A stretch of 64,000 bases of DNA from the NCBI RefSeq assembly GCF_035762905.1, contig NZ_DASUCC010000099.1, positions 1 to 64,000 of the forward strand, read 5' to 3'. Positions 49,245 to 58,468 of this stretch are shown here, piece by piece. The stretch is from DASYTH01 sp035762905. GTDB lineage: Bacteria; Actinomycetota; Actinomycetes; Mycobacteriales; Pseudonocardiaceae. The notes beneath the pieces are model-generated. The model searched no databases. It saw only the letters and a list, made by a program, of their open reading frames with translations, and was not told the DNA's origin. The first letter of the stretch is position 1. Each line of letters begins with the position of its first letter. The translations under genes were made by a program, and so were the position numbers.

Positions 49245-49592
49245 ACGACGCCGCCGGACCGCTCAGATTCAGGTTCCAGTCGGTGATCGCACCGCGCATG
49301 GAACCAGTTACGTGACGGTGTCCCCGACCGCACCGGAGCGCGCCGAAGAACAGTCCGGTCACCAAAGGCCATCGCCACCGTCGCCGCCGACGCGCCAAAC
49401 AGTGGACAATCCCGGGCTCAGGCTCACTGCTCGACCCGGAGTGAGTGCCGCTCAGTCGACTTCGGAGCTTCGCTCGCAGGACACGACGGCCACCGTGTCG
49501 GTGCGGTTGAGGCGGATCGCCGTCGAGCGGACCGTATTTTTCGACGCCGGTGCACCTCCGTCTGGTAGCGGTGTCAACGAGGGATGGTGCAC
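49245..49592. other. Intergenic, no gene recognised
   Basis: About 350 bp between the double permease and the membrane-anchored protein. No supported gene or clear promoter was seen. Confidence 0.4.
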
Positions 49593-50216
49593 ATGTCGGT
49601 CGAGGTTGTGGCCCTGGGAGGGGGGATCTTCTTCCTGTTGGTGGCGATCGTCGGCGGTGGCTTCGCCATACGGGAGATTTCGATGCCCCGGGTGCCGAGC
49701 TGGGCCAGGGCGGCATCCGGCGCATTCGGCGTGCTGCTGTTGGTGCCGTTCATGCTCGGCGTTCTTCGCGGCGAGTTGGTCGAGGACGCGGGTTCACCGG
49801 CTCAGGCGGGGGTTGACCACCGCTCCGCAAGTCCAGGAGCGAGCGGCATCGAGGTCGACACCGAACCCGAGACCACCGGCGACCAGGTCAGGCTGACCGG
49901 ACTGGCGGTTTCGGTGCGCAACGATCCGCCGCGGGTTGGGGACACCATCACGGTCGGCTATTCGCTGACCAACGTGGGGCAGCAGCGCATCCAGTTCGAG
50001 TACACCTTCGTGGGAGCCCGCGACCCGGGCAACGGACATGCCGACGCCGAGGATGGCAATGAAGGTCGCGCTCTTGAACCAGGTGAGACCATCAGTGTCC
50101 AAGGCAAGGTCTTCATCGACAAGGCGGGAACGTGGACGCTGTGGCCCTGCTATGTGCTCGCGGGTGACCAGTTCTGCCCGGACAGGTGGAAGGCGTTCAG
50201 CGTCATCGCGCAGTGA
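49593..50216 (+). CDS. Membrane protein with extracellular beta-sandwich domain
   Basis: A 207-residue protein of unknown function. Two hydrophobic helices (about residues 5-27 and 42-60) are followed by a Ser/Ala-rich linker and an extracellular domain of about 110 residues. VRNDPPRVGDTITVGYSLTN and VGQQRIQFEYTFVGARDPG suggest an immunoglobulin-like (CARDB/DUF4352-like) fold. Cysteines in LWPCYVLAGDQFCPDRWK could form a disulfide. I start at the second ATG (49593), nine bases after GAGGG. A strong hairpin terminator lies about 140 bp downstream. Confidence 0.6.
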   Translation: MSVEVVALGGGIFFLLVAIVGGGFAIREISMPRVPSWARAASGAFGVLLLVPFMLGVLRGELVEDAGSPAQAGVDHRSASPGASGIEVDTEPETTGDQVRLTGLAVSVRNDPPRVGDTITVGYSLTNVGQQRIQFEYTFVGARDPGNGHADAEDGNEGRALEPGETISVQGKVFIDKAGTWTLWPCYVLAGDQFCPDRWKAFSVIAQ

Positions 50217-50357
50217 CATCGGCGCAGTGAGTGCGGCGCGATGCCCACCGTGCCGCCGATCCCGGATAGCTTCCAGGTTGCGGAACGCCTCGCAAACCTC
50301 GGCAGAGTGTGTTCGGACGCCGGTCGGTGTCCGAAACCGGTAGGTCCCGGTGCGACG

Positions 50358-50401
50358 CGCCGGGAATGGCGAGGGCGGCTATGCCTTCGCCATTCCCGGC
50401 G
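50358..50401. terminator. Bidirectional hairpin terminator
   Basis: The arms CGCCGGGAATGGCGA (50358-50372) and TCGCCATTCCCGGCG (50387-50401) are perfect 15-bp complements around a 14-base loop. It lies between convergent genes ending at 50216 and 50410. There is no T-run, as usual for actinomycetes. It should stop transcription from both sides. Confidence 0.85.
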
Positions 50402-50409
50402 TCGATCGC

Positions 50410-52734
50410 TCAGATGTACTGACGGACGTGCACGACGTGTAGTCCGGGAGCGGCGAGGATGTCCCGCTCGCAGAACCGCTCGGTCACCCATTGCTTATGA
50501 GAGTAGAGCTTCGTCTGGTCGCTGTGGTGCGCGGAGGTCGGGTCGGCGGACTGCGAGTAGGTCAGCAGGGTGGCGCTGTCCGGGCATCTGTCGCCGTCGA
50601 ACGCCACGGCATGCAGGTAGGTCGTGCCCTGCTGCATCTCGGTGTAGCCCTTCGCCGGATCCCAGATACCGCCGATGGCGTTGTACACGCCGAGTCGTGC
50701 GGTGCCGCCTCCGATGGGGATCCGGTCGCCGCCCCGTACCACATAGTGGTGGTCACCGAACGGCGCGTCGAGCGGGATGCCCGCGGCACGCAGTTCGGCG
50801 ACCGCATCGGACAGGGCTCGCAACACGGCGGGGTTCGCCGTGTTCAACGTGTTCGGCGTGGTGACCGGATCGCTGGCGGTGAAGGGAACCAGCCAGAGGT
50901 TCGGGCCGGCACTGGCGCCGGCCTTGAGCCAGAACCGGTCGAACAGCAGCGCGCCGCGGCTGCTTACGTCGTTCTGGCGGTCCCATGTGGACAGAACGGT
51001 GCACGCCTCGGCGAGGTCCGGCTCCGCCCGACAGGCCGGCACCAGATCGTCGACGGTGAGCTCGGCGATGTGGTTGCGGTTGGACAGCATGAGGTCCTGC
51101 AGCGACTCACGGGTGAACCGGCCGTGCGCGAGTACCTGTTCGATCTCGACGAGCCCGCCCCGGGTGCGCGGCTTCTGCTCGGTGCCGACCGGACCGACGA
51201 TCCGGGGGTAGCCGGTGAGCGGCTGCGCCGGGTTGATCAGCCAGTAGCTGTCGTTGGAGTTCGCCAGATAGTCGGCGCGGGTCAGCGTGGGCAGCCTGGC
51301 CGGTCCGAACAGGCCCGGCGTCCGGGCGTCCGCGTCGCGGCCCCAGGCGCATTCCGGACGCGAGCCGTCCAGCACCGCGAGTCCACGCTCGGCGAACGTG
51401 CGCTCGCCGAGCTCGGTGTTGCAGGCGGCCGCGTGCGCGTCGGTCACGTGCGGTATCGAGTGGATCTGGCCGTACCGCGCGTCTCCCTGGCCGTCGGTGA
51501 CCATGATGTTCATCCACGGCAACCCCTGGACCTCCCCCAACCCGTGCATCGCATCGCGGGCGTCGCGGGAGCGCATGAGCCGCAGCGTCGCGTCCGCCAA
51601 CCGCAGGTTCGCCGCGTTGGCGTCGGCCAACGCGTAGGCGGTGTCAGCGGTCCACGGCAGATCCGTGGAGCCCAGGCGCGGTACGACCGGACCGTAACGC
51701 GTCCACCACTGCGCCCTGGTGACCGTCCCGACGCTGCCGTCGGATTGGCGAACGGTGACGGAGACATCCTTGCGCAGCATGGCTTCCGGCTTGCCGTCGA
51801 CCAGGTAGGTCGTCGGGGAGCCGGGTGCCAGCCGCAGCTGGAACAGGGTGTAGGTGCGGGTGTTGTCGGCTGCGGTCCCGCTCCACGCCATCGTGGCGTT
51901 GTGCCCGATCCACATCAGCGGCACGCCGACCACGCCCGCCCCGCTCGCGTCGAGCCTGCCCGGGATCGTCAGGTGCGACTGCCACAGCCGCAGATCCGGC
52001 GCATGCCACGGCAGATGCGGGTTGCCCAGCGAGAGGCCACGGCCGTTCGCGGTCGCCGCGCCGCCGAAGGCGATGGCGTTGCTGCCGATGTTGCGATCCT
52101 CGACCGGTTGCGCCGCAGCGGTTCCGGCGGGGCCCGGTCGCGCCGAGACGATCCCGTCCGCTGCGGAAGCCTGGCCGTAGACCATGCCCAGCGCGTACAG
52201 GTGCCGGTAGACGTCGATCTGGGTCATGGCCCGCGGCCACGGCGCGTCCGCGCACGCCGGATCGGTGATCCGGTTGCGGCGCAGGAACTCGGTCACGCCG
52301 GCCGCGTAGCCCCGCACCACCGCGCGGACGTCGGCACTGGGGCCAAGCGGTGCGGGCTGGGCCAGCAGCCGTTCCACCGCGCCACTGTCGTTGATCCCCT
52401 GGAAGTACAGGTCGCTGGCCAGGTTCGTGCTCGCCTGGGAGAGCCCGCTCACGGGGCGGGCGTCCGGTCCGAGGTGGCGCGAGCGACGTCCGGAGGTGGT
52501 GAGCATCGTCTGGCCGATGGCGCAGGCGTTGTCGCGCGCCGCGGCGTAACCCTGACCGAAGCCGAGGCTCGCGTAGTCCCCGGCGAGGACGTGCGGAATG
52601 CCGTACTCGGTGTATCGGATCGTCGCCGCAAGGGAACCGGTCGGCAGAGCGGCCGCCGAGGTTACGGCCGGCGCCGTCGCGAGCGCGACGGCCACCATGG
52701 TGGAGATCGTGGCGAACTTGCGTCGTCGAAGCAC
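50410..52734 (-). CDS. Secreted penicillin-acylase-family (Ntn) hydrolase
   Basis: A 774-residue secreted amidase. The signal peptide is LRRRKFATISTMVAVALATA ending near VTSAAA. The alpha chain begins IRYTEYGIPHVLAGDYASLG FGQGY. The autoprocessing site is at EDRNIG/SNAIAFGG, where Ser becomes the beta-chain nucleophile. GNPHLPWHAP and MWIGHNATMAWS follow, and the C-terminal FGDHHYVVRGG and GTTYLHAVAFDGD are also typical. Close families cleave acyl-homoserine lactones, cyclic lipopeptides (AhlM, aculeacin-type acylase) or penicillins. Which one is unknown. The GTG at 52734 has AAAGGA upstream. Confidence 0.88.
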   Translation of the reverse strand: MLRRRKFATISTMVAVALATAPAVTSAAALPTGSLAATIRYTEYGIPHVLAGDYASLGFGQGYAAARDNACAIGQTMLTTSGRRSRHLGPDARPVSGLSQASTNLASDLYFQGINDSGAVERLLAQPAPLGPSADVRAVVRGYAAGVTEFLRRNRITDPACADAPWPRAMTQIDVYRHLYALGMVYGQASAADGIVSARPGPAGTAAAQPVEDRNIGSNAIAFGGAATANGRGLSLGNPHLPWHAPDLRLWQSHLTIPGRLDASGAGVVGVPLMWIGHNATMAWSGTAADNTRTYTLFQLRLAPGSPTTYLVDGKPEAMLRKDVSVTVRQSDGSVGTVTRAQWWTRYGPVVPRLGSTDLPWTADTAYALADANAANLRLADATLRLMRSRDARDAMHGLGEVQGLPWMNIMVTDGQGDARYGQIHSIPHVTDAHAAACNTELGERTFAERGLAVLDGSRPECAWGRDADARTPGLFGPARLPTLTRADYLANSNDSYWLINPAQPLTGYPRIVGPVGTEQKPRTRGGLVEIEQVLAHGRFTRESLQDLMLSNRNHIAELTVDDLVPACRAEPDLAEACTVLSTWDRQNDVSSRGALLFDRFWLKAGASAGPNLWLVPFTASDPVTTPNTLNTANPAVLRALSDAVAELRAAGIPLDAPFGDHHYVVRGGDRIPIGGGTARLGVYNAIGGIWDPAKGYTEMQQGTTYLHAVAFDGDRCPDSATLLTYSQSADPTSAHHSDQTKLYSHKQWVTERFCERDILAAPGLHVVHVRQYI

Positions 52735-52841
52735 AGCTGGTGTCCTTTCGGTGAGGTGCGTGTCGGTGAAGCGCGCCGCTCGCGGCGCGATGATGCGTAC
52801 TTCCACCTGGGTCGCCGAGTGGGCGCTCGGCGACCCAGGGC

Positions 52842-53414
52842 CTACTGGTCCGCGTCGGGGTCGGGAAACGCGATGAACCGCACGAGGACCCGCCGCGACC
52901 CGGGCGGCTGCTCGTCCGCCGCTCGCCAGTAGCGCTTGAGCAGGGCGAGATAGTCATCGAAGAACGCCTTGAGCTCGTCCTGGGTCAGGCGCAGGGCGCT
53001 GCGGGAGAAGGGCACCGCGTCGGCCCACTCGCCGAGTTCGTCGCCACGTTCCTGGAACCTGGCCCACACCTCGAGGTCCTCGGCGAACTGGCTACGGTTG
53101 ATCTCGTCGAACAGTTCGCGCATCGGAACGCTCTGCGCACCGCGGCGAGGGAACCGCAGGTCCCTCGGCCGGACTCGCCACCAGCGCTCCTTGCCGCGAC
53201 CCAGGTCCGGCTCCTCCTCGATGAAGCCGTACTTGGCCAGTTCGCGAAGGTGGTAGCTGGTGGCGCCGGTGTTTTCGCCGAGGTCCTTGGCCAGCGTCGT
53301 CGCCGATGCGGGTCCCTGACGCAGGATCCGCAGGATCCGCCGGCGCAGCGGGTGCACGAGTGCCTTGAGGACCGCCGGATCGGTGATCTCCTCCGACGGA
53401 GGTGGAACGGTCAT
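52842..53414 (-). CDS. ArsR-type winged-helix regulator
   Basis: A 190-residue regulator with a helix-turn-helix at about residues 10-75 (LKALVHPLRRRILRILRQGP, NTGATSYHLRELAKYGFIEE). The C-terminal 110 residues are helical with a Trp-rich end (LKRYWRAADEQPPGSRR). This HTH_20-type family usually represses a neighbouring gene and has no metal cysteines. Its promoter carries a direct repeat at 53417-53439. It lies 108 bp upstream of the acylase gene on the same strand and may control it. Confidence 0.82.
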   Translation of the reverse strand: MTVPPPSEEITDPAVLKALVHPLRRRILRILRQGPASATTLAKDLGENTGATSYHLRELAKYGFIEEEPDLGRGKERWWRVRPRDLRFPRRGAQSVPMRELFDEINRSQFAEDLEVWARFQERGDELGEWADAVPFSRSALRLTQDELKAFFDDYLALLKRYWRAADEQPPGSRRVLVRFIAFPDPDADQ

Positions 53415-53416
53415 GA

Positions 53417-53439
53417 TGCAAAGCTAGTTGTGCAAAGCT
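53417..53439 (-). promoter_or_regulatory. Direct-repeat operator candidate of the ArsR-type gene
   Basis: TGCAAAGCT occurs at 53417-53425 and 53431-53439, in direct orientation 14 bp apart, immediately upstream of the ATG (53414). The repeat is AT-rich for the region. It is the probable autoregulatory site. Confidence 0.6.
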
Positions 53440-53562
53440 TTCTCTGTACACCCTGGCTTCGTAAGGCCAGGATTGACCCTTAGCCCGATTGGCGCAGCTT
53501 GGAGCTCGACCGGTGCGGCATGATGCATGCCGGAGCGTCGGTCGTGCTGGGGAGGAGCTTCG

Positions 53563-54477
53563 GTGCCAAGGATCCTTGCTGTGCCTGTGGTGGCGGTTTC
53601 GCTCGTGCTGGGCCTGGTCACACCGGCGGCGGCGGGGCCGACCCGGGTGATCACGCTTCCCGGGGCCATCTCCGCCGAAGGCATCACCGCCGGGCGGGGC
53701 AACACCTTCTACGCCGGCGACCTGCTCGGCGGCGACATCTTCCGGGGTGACATTCGCCGGGGTACGGCGGAGCTGTTCATCGACGTGCCGGCCGGGACCG
53801 AGACCGTCGGCATGGACCTGGACCAGCATCACGATCTGCTGTTCGTCGCCGGCGGCCCGATCCAGACAGGCGGGCCGGGCAAGGCATACGTCTACAGCAC
53901 CCGCACCCGTGCTTTGGTCGCCAGCTACGTCCTCGGCGACCCGGGGACCTCGCTCGTCAACGGCGTGACGGTGACCCCGTACGGCGCCTGGTTCACCGAC
54001 TCCCTCCAACCGAAGCTGTACTTCGTGCCGCTCGCGTTCGGGGTTCCGGGGCCGGTGCGCACCCTGGAACTGACCGGGCCCGCGGCCGGTGACCCCGGCA
54101 CCTTCTTCATCAACGACATCACCTCCACCCCGTCCGGGCGCACGCTGTTGGTGGCGCCCGGTGGAACGCTGTGCACGATCGACCCCGCCACCGGAGCCAG
54201 CACGCTGGTCGCGGGCGTGCACATCCCCGGCGCCGACGGCCTCGTACTCGACGGCCGCCGGCTGTGGGCCGTGCAGTTCGACAATCAGGTCAGCCGATGG
54301 CTGCTCCGTGACGACCTCAGCCACGGCACCCCGGACGGGGTGATCACCAACCCGCGGTTCGCGGCGCCGGTCACCGCTGCCAAGTTCGGCAACCGACTCG
54401 CCGTCGTGAACTCCCACCTGGACACCGGCCTACCGCCCACCAACCCCACCTACGAGGTGGTTGTCGTCAACGCCTGA
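53563..54477 (+). CDS. Secreted SMP-30-like beta-propeller protein
   Basis: A 304-residue secreted protein. The signal peptide is PRILAVPVVAVSLVLGLVTP with cleavage after PAAAG. The rest has repeated blades: GITAGRGNTFYAGDLLGGD, GMDLDQHHDLLFVAGG, VNGVTVTPYGAWFTDSLQPK and NDITSTPSGRTLLVAPGG. This pattern fits the gluconolactonase/SMP-30 or YncE-type propeller. Catalytic metal residues of true lactonases are not certain here. The GTG (53563) follows GGAGG. It is divergent from the ArsR-type gene. Confidence 0.75.
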   Translation: MPRILAVPVVAVSLVLGLVTPAAAGPTRVITLPGAISAEGITAGRGNTFYAGDLLGGDIFRGDIRRGTAELFIDVPAGTETVGMDLDQHHDLLFVAGGPIQTGGPGKAYVYSTRTRALVASYVLGDPGTSLVNGVTVTPYGAWFTDSLQPKLYFVPLAFGVPGPVRTLELTGPAAGDPGTFFINDITSTPSGRTLLVAPGGTLCTIDPATGASTLVAGVHIPGADGLVLDGRRLWAVQFDNQVSRWLLRDDLSHGTPDGVITNPRFAAPVTAAKFGNRLAVVNSHLDTGLPPTNPTYEVVVVNA

Positions 54478-54685
54478 GCACCCTCAACGGCGAGTCTGCT
54501 CAGCTCCGCCCGTGAAGCCGTCGCCGCCTTGAAGATCAGCCACACCCGGCCGGCCGCGCCGGCGCGGCAAGACCTGACGGCGGATCACGCCGTCCACCGA
54601 GGATCCCGCGGCGTACCCGCCCGTTGTTTCCCGTGCCCCAGAGTGGGTACGACACCGCCATCGACCGTTCGACGAAGGAGGCCCG

Positions 54686-54853
54686 ATGGCGCTCGATCCC
54701 ACTCGTCGCCGCCCGTTTCGCCTGCTGGCCGTGATGGCCGCGCTGGTCGCGTTGCCGCTGCTGGCCGCGTGCAACGACAGCGAAGAGGACGACGACGACG
54801 ATGACGACGGAATGGGCGGCAAGCCTGTCGCGGTCATGATCGTGTCCGAGTAG
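54686..54853 (+). CDS. Small poly-aspartate lipoprotein
   Basis: A 55-residue gene easily missed because of its size. GAAGGAGG stands ideally before the ATG. The protein starts with basic residues, then a hydrophobic helix ending in the lipobox LLAAC (Cys28), so it should be lipid-anchored outside the membrane. Directly after the cysteine comes an acidic run (NDSEEDDDDDDDG), then GMGGKPVAVMIVSE at the end. The Asp run suggests cation binding. Function unknown. Codon use and the strong ribosome binding site support a real gene. Confidence 0.7.
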   Translation: MALDPTRRRPFRLLAVMAALVALPLLAACNDSEEDDDDDDDGMGGKPVAVMIVSE

Positions 54854-55609
54854 AAAGACCAACCAGCCGGCCAATACCGGTACCGGTCCGCCCACCTGAT
54901 GACGGCATGACTGGACGGGTTGTACTCAGCACGGCGGTGGCACCACCGGATCGCATGGAGAGCGGATTCGACCGCGGCAAGTTCACGCAAGGTCACCAGG
55001 GAGGTCACCTCCCACCACTTCCCGGAACGAGTTGGCCGGTACGGAACCTTCCGGTACGGCCGCCAGCCGATTGCCGCCGAGGGCGGGACGTTCAGCGCCC
55101 TCTGCTCCCCCAACTCCTGAACCCACCCCCGCTGCTGCAGCTGTGCTGCCAATCCCGGCGCCGGCGCGGAGGTCTGCTCAGCCAGATCCCTTGGTGCAGG
55201 TGTCGGCCGTGAGCACGATGCGCTCGGTGAGCATGCGCGGTCGGACCGGCCGGTGCTCGCGCCGACGTTCATTCCAGAGTGGACAGTCGGCCACTCACCG
55301 CGCACCCCCGAACCAGACCCGGACCGTCAGCGCCGGCGAGCGTCGACGGGTGCCTGGTCAGGCGTGGCGTGGTCGGGTGTATCGGTGGCGTCCTCGATCA
55401 GTGCGGGTACATGGTCCAGACGGTCACCGGGACGCCATCCGCGGTGAGCTGCCCGGCTGGCTGAGCGGGTCCAGGCCTCGCCGCCGCGACCGTCCGCAAC
55501 GAGGCGGCCGCAAAGTCTCCAACAATCGGCTCCGTTCGGCCGTTGCCGCACATCACCACAGCGTGTTCGAATCCCCTCAACCGAATGTCACTCACGGGCG
55601 GAGGCGGAC
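54854..55609. other. Intergenic, possible decayed coding sequence
   Basis: About 750 bp. A minus-strand frame at about 54900-55200 reads ELGEQRALNVPPSAAIGWRP and KWWEVTSLVTLRELAAVESA, which looks partly coding but matches no family I know and lacks a start. Nothing else is supported. The strong ribosome binding site (GGAGG) of the next gene lies at its right edge. Confidence 0.4.
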
Positions 55610-58438
55610 ATGCGGAGACGCCGACAATCTCTCACCGGGCTTGCCTTTGCGGGCCTGACGGCCACCCTTGTCGCTACGGCAATTCACTCTATGGGCGCAG
55701 ACGCCGCACCCGTCGCGGCGGGCGGAGAGGGCCCGCCCGCGCTGTCGGCTCACCTCGCGAAGCTGCGGCAGGCGGCGCCGGGAGACAACCCGGATGGTGG
55801 CGCGGCGGACGCCTTCCTGGCCCGGGCCTACCCGACCGGCACGATCCCGGTCGCCGCCGTCAACGCGGCCCGATCGAGCTTCGAGGCCACGGAGAGCCGG
55901 CGCCTCGGCGGCGATGACGACAACTCCGCGACCTGGCAGCAACTCGGCCCGACCACGGCGCTGTACCCCTTCGAGCCGCTGCGCAGGCCCGAGGACTACC
56001 TGCCGAACGAGTACGTGGCCGGCGGACGGACGACATCGGTGGCGCTCGCTGAGTCCTGCGGTCACCGCCGGTGCACCATGTACATCGCCACCTCGGGCGG
56101 CGGTGTGTGGCGCACCGACGACGCCCTCGACGACAGGCCGCGCTGGCGTTACCTCGGCGGCCCGCTCGGCATCAACGCGGCCGGCTCGGTGACCATCGAT
56201 CCCAACGACAGGAGCGGAAACACCGTCTACGTCGGCACCGGCGAGGCCAACATCTGCGGCTCCGGCTGCGTGGCCGGCGTCGGCATCTACCGCACGCGGG
56301 ACGGCGGCCGGCACTGGGAGGGCCCACTCGGCCAGGCCGAGCTGGCTGGCAAGGGCATCGGCGAGATCACCATTCACCCCAGAAACCCCAACGTGATCTA
56401 CGCGGCCACCACCACGGCGCTCCGTGGCCTCTCGAGCGTCTGTTGCTTCGGCGTGACCCGGCCGGTGCCAGGGGCCGCCCAGTGGGGCCTGTACAAGTCC
56501 ACCGACGGCGGGCGCACGTGGGGGTTCGTGCACAACGGCACCGCGAACCCCGCGGAGTGCAAGGGTGACAACGCCGAGTTCCTCAACCAGGGCACGTGCT
56601 CGCCGCGGGGCGTGCGCGAGGTGAAGCTCGACCCGGGCAACCCGTCGATCGTGTACGCGGCCTCCTTCGCACGCGGTGTCTGGCGCTCGCCGGACGCGGG
56701 CACCACGTGGGAGCAGATCAAGCCGTCGCTGAACCCGACCGTCATCCAGACCCGGCCGGCGATCTCGATCAACAGGCTCCGATCGGGCGCCACCCGGATG
56801 TACCTCTACGAGGGCGGCGTCGGGACGCCGTTTGCTCGGCTGTTCCGCAGCGACAGCGTCGCGGCCGGCACGCCGGCATTCGTCGATCTGACCAGCGCCA
56901 ACCCCGCCGACCCCGGCTACGCGACGTTCAACCAGTGCTTCGGGCAGTGCTGGTACGACGTCTTCGTGCATACGCCGCCGGGTCACCCGGACATCGTGTA
57001 CACGGGCGGGTCCTACGACTACGACTCGTTCGTCGCGAACCACCGTGGGGTGGTGCTGTCCACCGACGCCGGGGTGAGCGGCACCGACATGACCTTCGAC
57101 GGCACCAGCCGCGAGCGGCCGAACGCCCTGCACCCCGACCAGCACGACATCGTCACCAACCCGCGCAACCCGCTGCAGTTCTGGGAAGCGAGCGATGGTG
57201 GCGTGATGCGCTCGTCGGGCCAACTGGTCAACCGCTCGAGGTTCTGCGACGGCCGCGGGCACGCCGAGCCGGCGCTCAGCCGGTGCCGGCAGATGCTCTC
57301 CGCCGTGCCGTCCCGGCTCGAGTCGCTCAACAACGGCCTGAACACCCTGCAGTTCCAGAGCCTGTCGGTCAGCCCGCACGATCCGAACCTGCTCCAGGGC
57401 GGCACGCAGGACAACGGGACCTGGCAGAACACCCGGCGCGACGGCCTGTGGGTCAACACGATGATCGGCGATGGCGGCCAGTCCGGCTTCGACGTCCGAC
57501 TCAAGGACTTCCGCTTCCACACGTTCCAGGCCACGCAGCCGGAGGTGAACTTCTTCGGCGGCAAGACCTCGGAATGGATCTACATCGCGGACCCACTGGT
57601 CGCGGTCCCCGGAAACCTGTTCTACGCGGCGGTGATCAGCGACCCGAGGGTAAGCGGCACGATGTTCGCCGGCACGGGGTTCACGGTGCACCGTACGAAG
57701 ACCTTCGGGCTCGGTGACCGCTCCCGCGAGGAGGCCAACCGGATCTGCAACAGCTGGACCGGCACCTTCGAGGCGCCCTGCGGCGACTGGGAGGAGCTCG
57801 GCACCCAGCGACTCACCGACGCGTCATGGGGCAGCAAGGCGGGCGGCGCGGTCGCGGCCATCGAGCGGGTGGCCACCGACAGCTCCACCGCCTGGGCCGC
57901 GACCTCCACCGGCCGGGTGTTCGTCACCCACAACGTCGACGCCGAACCGGCCAGCGCCGTCATCTGGGGCCGGGTCGACGACGACACCGCGGCCTCGCCC
58001 AACCGGTTCGTCACCAGCATCGCGATCGACCCGGCCGATCCGGACCGGGCATGGGTGTCCTACAGCGGCTTCGACGCGAACACGCCGCAGACGCCGGGAC
58101 ACGTCTTCGAGGTCACCGTGGACGACGCCGGACTGTCCACATGGGCCGACCGGTCCTTCAACCTCGGCGACCAGCCGGTCTCGGATCTCGTGCGCGACGA
58201 CCCGACCGGGGATCTCTATGCTTCGACCGACTTCGGCGTGCTGCGGCTGTCGCCGGAGCGCTCCCAGGAGACCTGGGTGCGCGCCGCGGCCGGCATGCCG
58301 AACGTGGAGGTGCCCGGCCTGACGATCGTCCCGGGATCGCGGCTGCTGTACGCGGCGAGCCACGGGCTGGGGGCCTGGCGCCTCAAGCTCGACGACAACG
58401 ACCAGGACAACGAGGACGGGCAGCGACGCAGTGGGTAG
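55610..58438 (+). CDS. Large secreted BNR/sortilin-like repeat protein
   Basis: A 942-residue secreted protein with a signal peptide (LTGLAFAGLTATLVATAIHS). Repeated BNR/Asp-box-like blades follow: IYRTRDGGRHWEGPLG, LYKSTDGGRTWGFVHNG and WRSPDAGTTWEQIKPS. They form a sortilin/VPS10-type propeller, probably two. Blade headers such as VTIDPNDRSGNTVYVGTGE recur. GH74 xyloglucanases share this architecture, but I cannot identify catalytic Asp residues, so no enzyme activity is claimed. GGAGG precedes the ATG. The next gene, a sugar permease, starts 30 bp later, so the two are probably co-transcribed. Confidence 0.8.
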   Translation: MRRRRQSLTGLAFAGLTATLVATAIHSMGADAAPVAAGGEGPPALSAHLAKLRQAAPGDNPDGGAADAFLARAYPTGTIPVAAVNAARSSFEATESRRLGGDDDNSATWQQLGPTTALYPFEPLRRPEDYLPNEYVAGGRTTSVALAESCGHRRCTMYIATSGGGVWRTDDALDDRPRWRYLGGPLGINAAGSVTIDPNDRSGNTVYVGTGEANICGSGCVAGVGIYRTRDGGRHWEGPLGQAELAGKGIGEITIHPRNPNVIYAATTTALRGLSSVCCFGVTRPVPGAAQWGLYKSTDGGRTWGFVHNGTANPAECKGDNAEFLNQGTCSPRGVREVKLDPGNPSIVYAASFARGVWRSPDAGTTWEQIKPSLNPTVIQTRPAISINRLRSGATRMYLYEGGVGTPFARLFRSDSVAAGTPAFVDLTSANPADPGYATFNQCFGQCWYDVFVHTPPGHPDIVYTGGSYDYDSFVANHRGVVLSTDAGVSGTDMTFDGTSRERPNALHPDQHDIVTNPRNPLQFWEASDGGVMRSSGQLVNRSRFCDGRGHAEPALSRCRQMLSAVPSRLESLNNGLNTLQFQSLSVSPHDPNLLQGGTQDNGTWQNTRRDGLWVNTMIGDGGQSGFDVRLKDFRFHTFQATQPEVNFFGGKTSEWIYIADPLVAVPGNLFYAAVISDPRVSGTMFAGTGFTVHRTKTFGLGDRSREEANRICNSWTGTFEAPCGDWEELGTQRLTDASWGSKAGGAVAAIERVATDSSTAWAATSTGRVFVTHNVDAEPASAVIWGRVDDDTAASPNRFVTSIAIDPADPDRAWVSYSGFDANTPQTPGHVFEVTVDDAGLSTWADRSFNLGDQPVSDLVRDDPTGDLYASTDFGVLRLSPERSQETWVRAAAGMPNVEVPGLTIVPGSRLLYAASHGLGAWRLKLDDNDQDNEDGQRRSG

Positions 58439-58468
58439 TGCGATCCGCCGGAGGGGAGCGCGCTGCGC

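Noticed and set aside
50491..52932. Long open frame antisense to the acylase gene
   Set aside because: It is a GC-rich mirror frame with low-complexity Arg/Gly/Val composition and no domain. The acylase on the other strand has a signal peptide, processing site and full family pattern.
54484..55305. Minus-strand frame of 273 codons
   Set aside because: It includes the reverse complement of the small lipoprotein gene and has no start signal or domain. Part may be a relic, but it is not supported as a gene.
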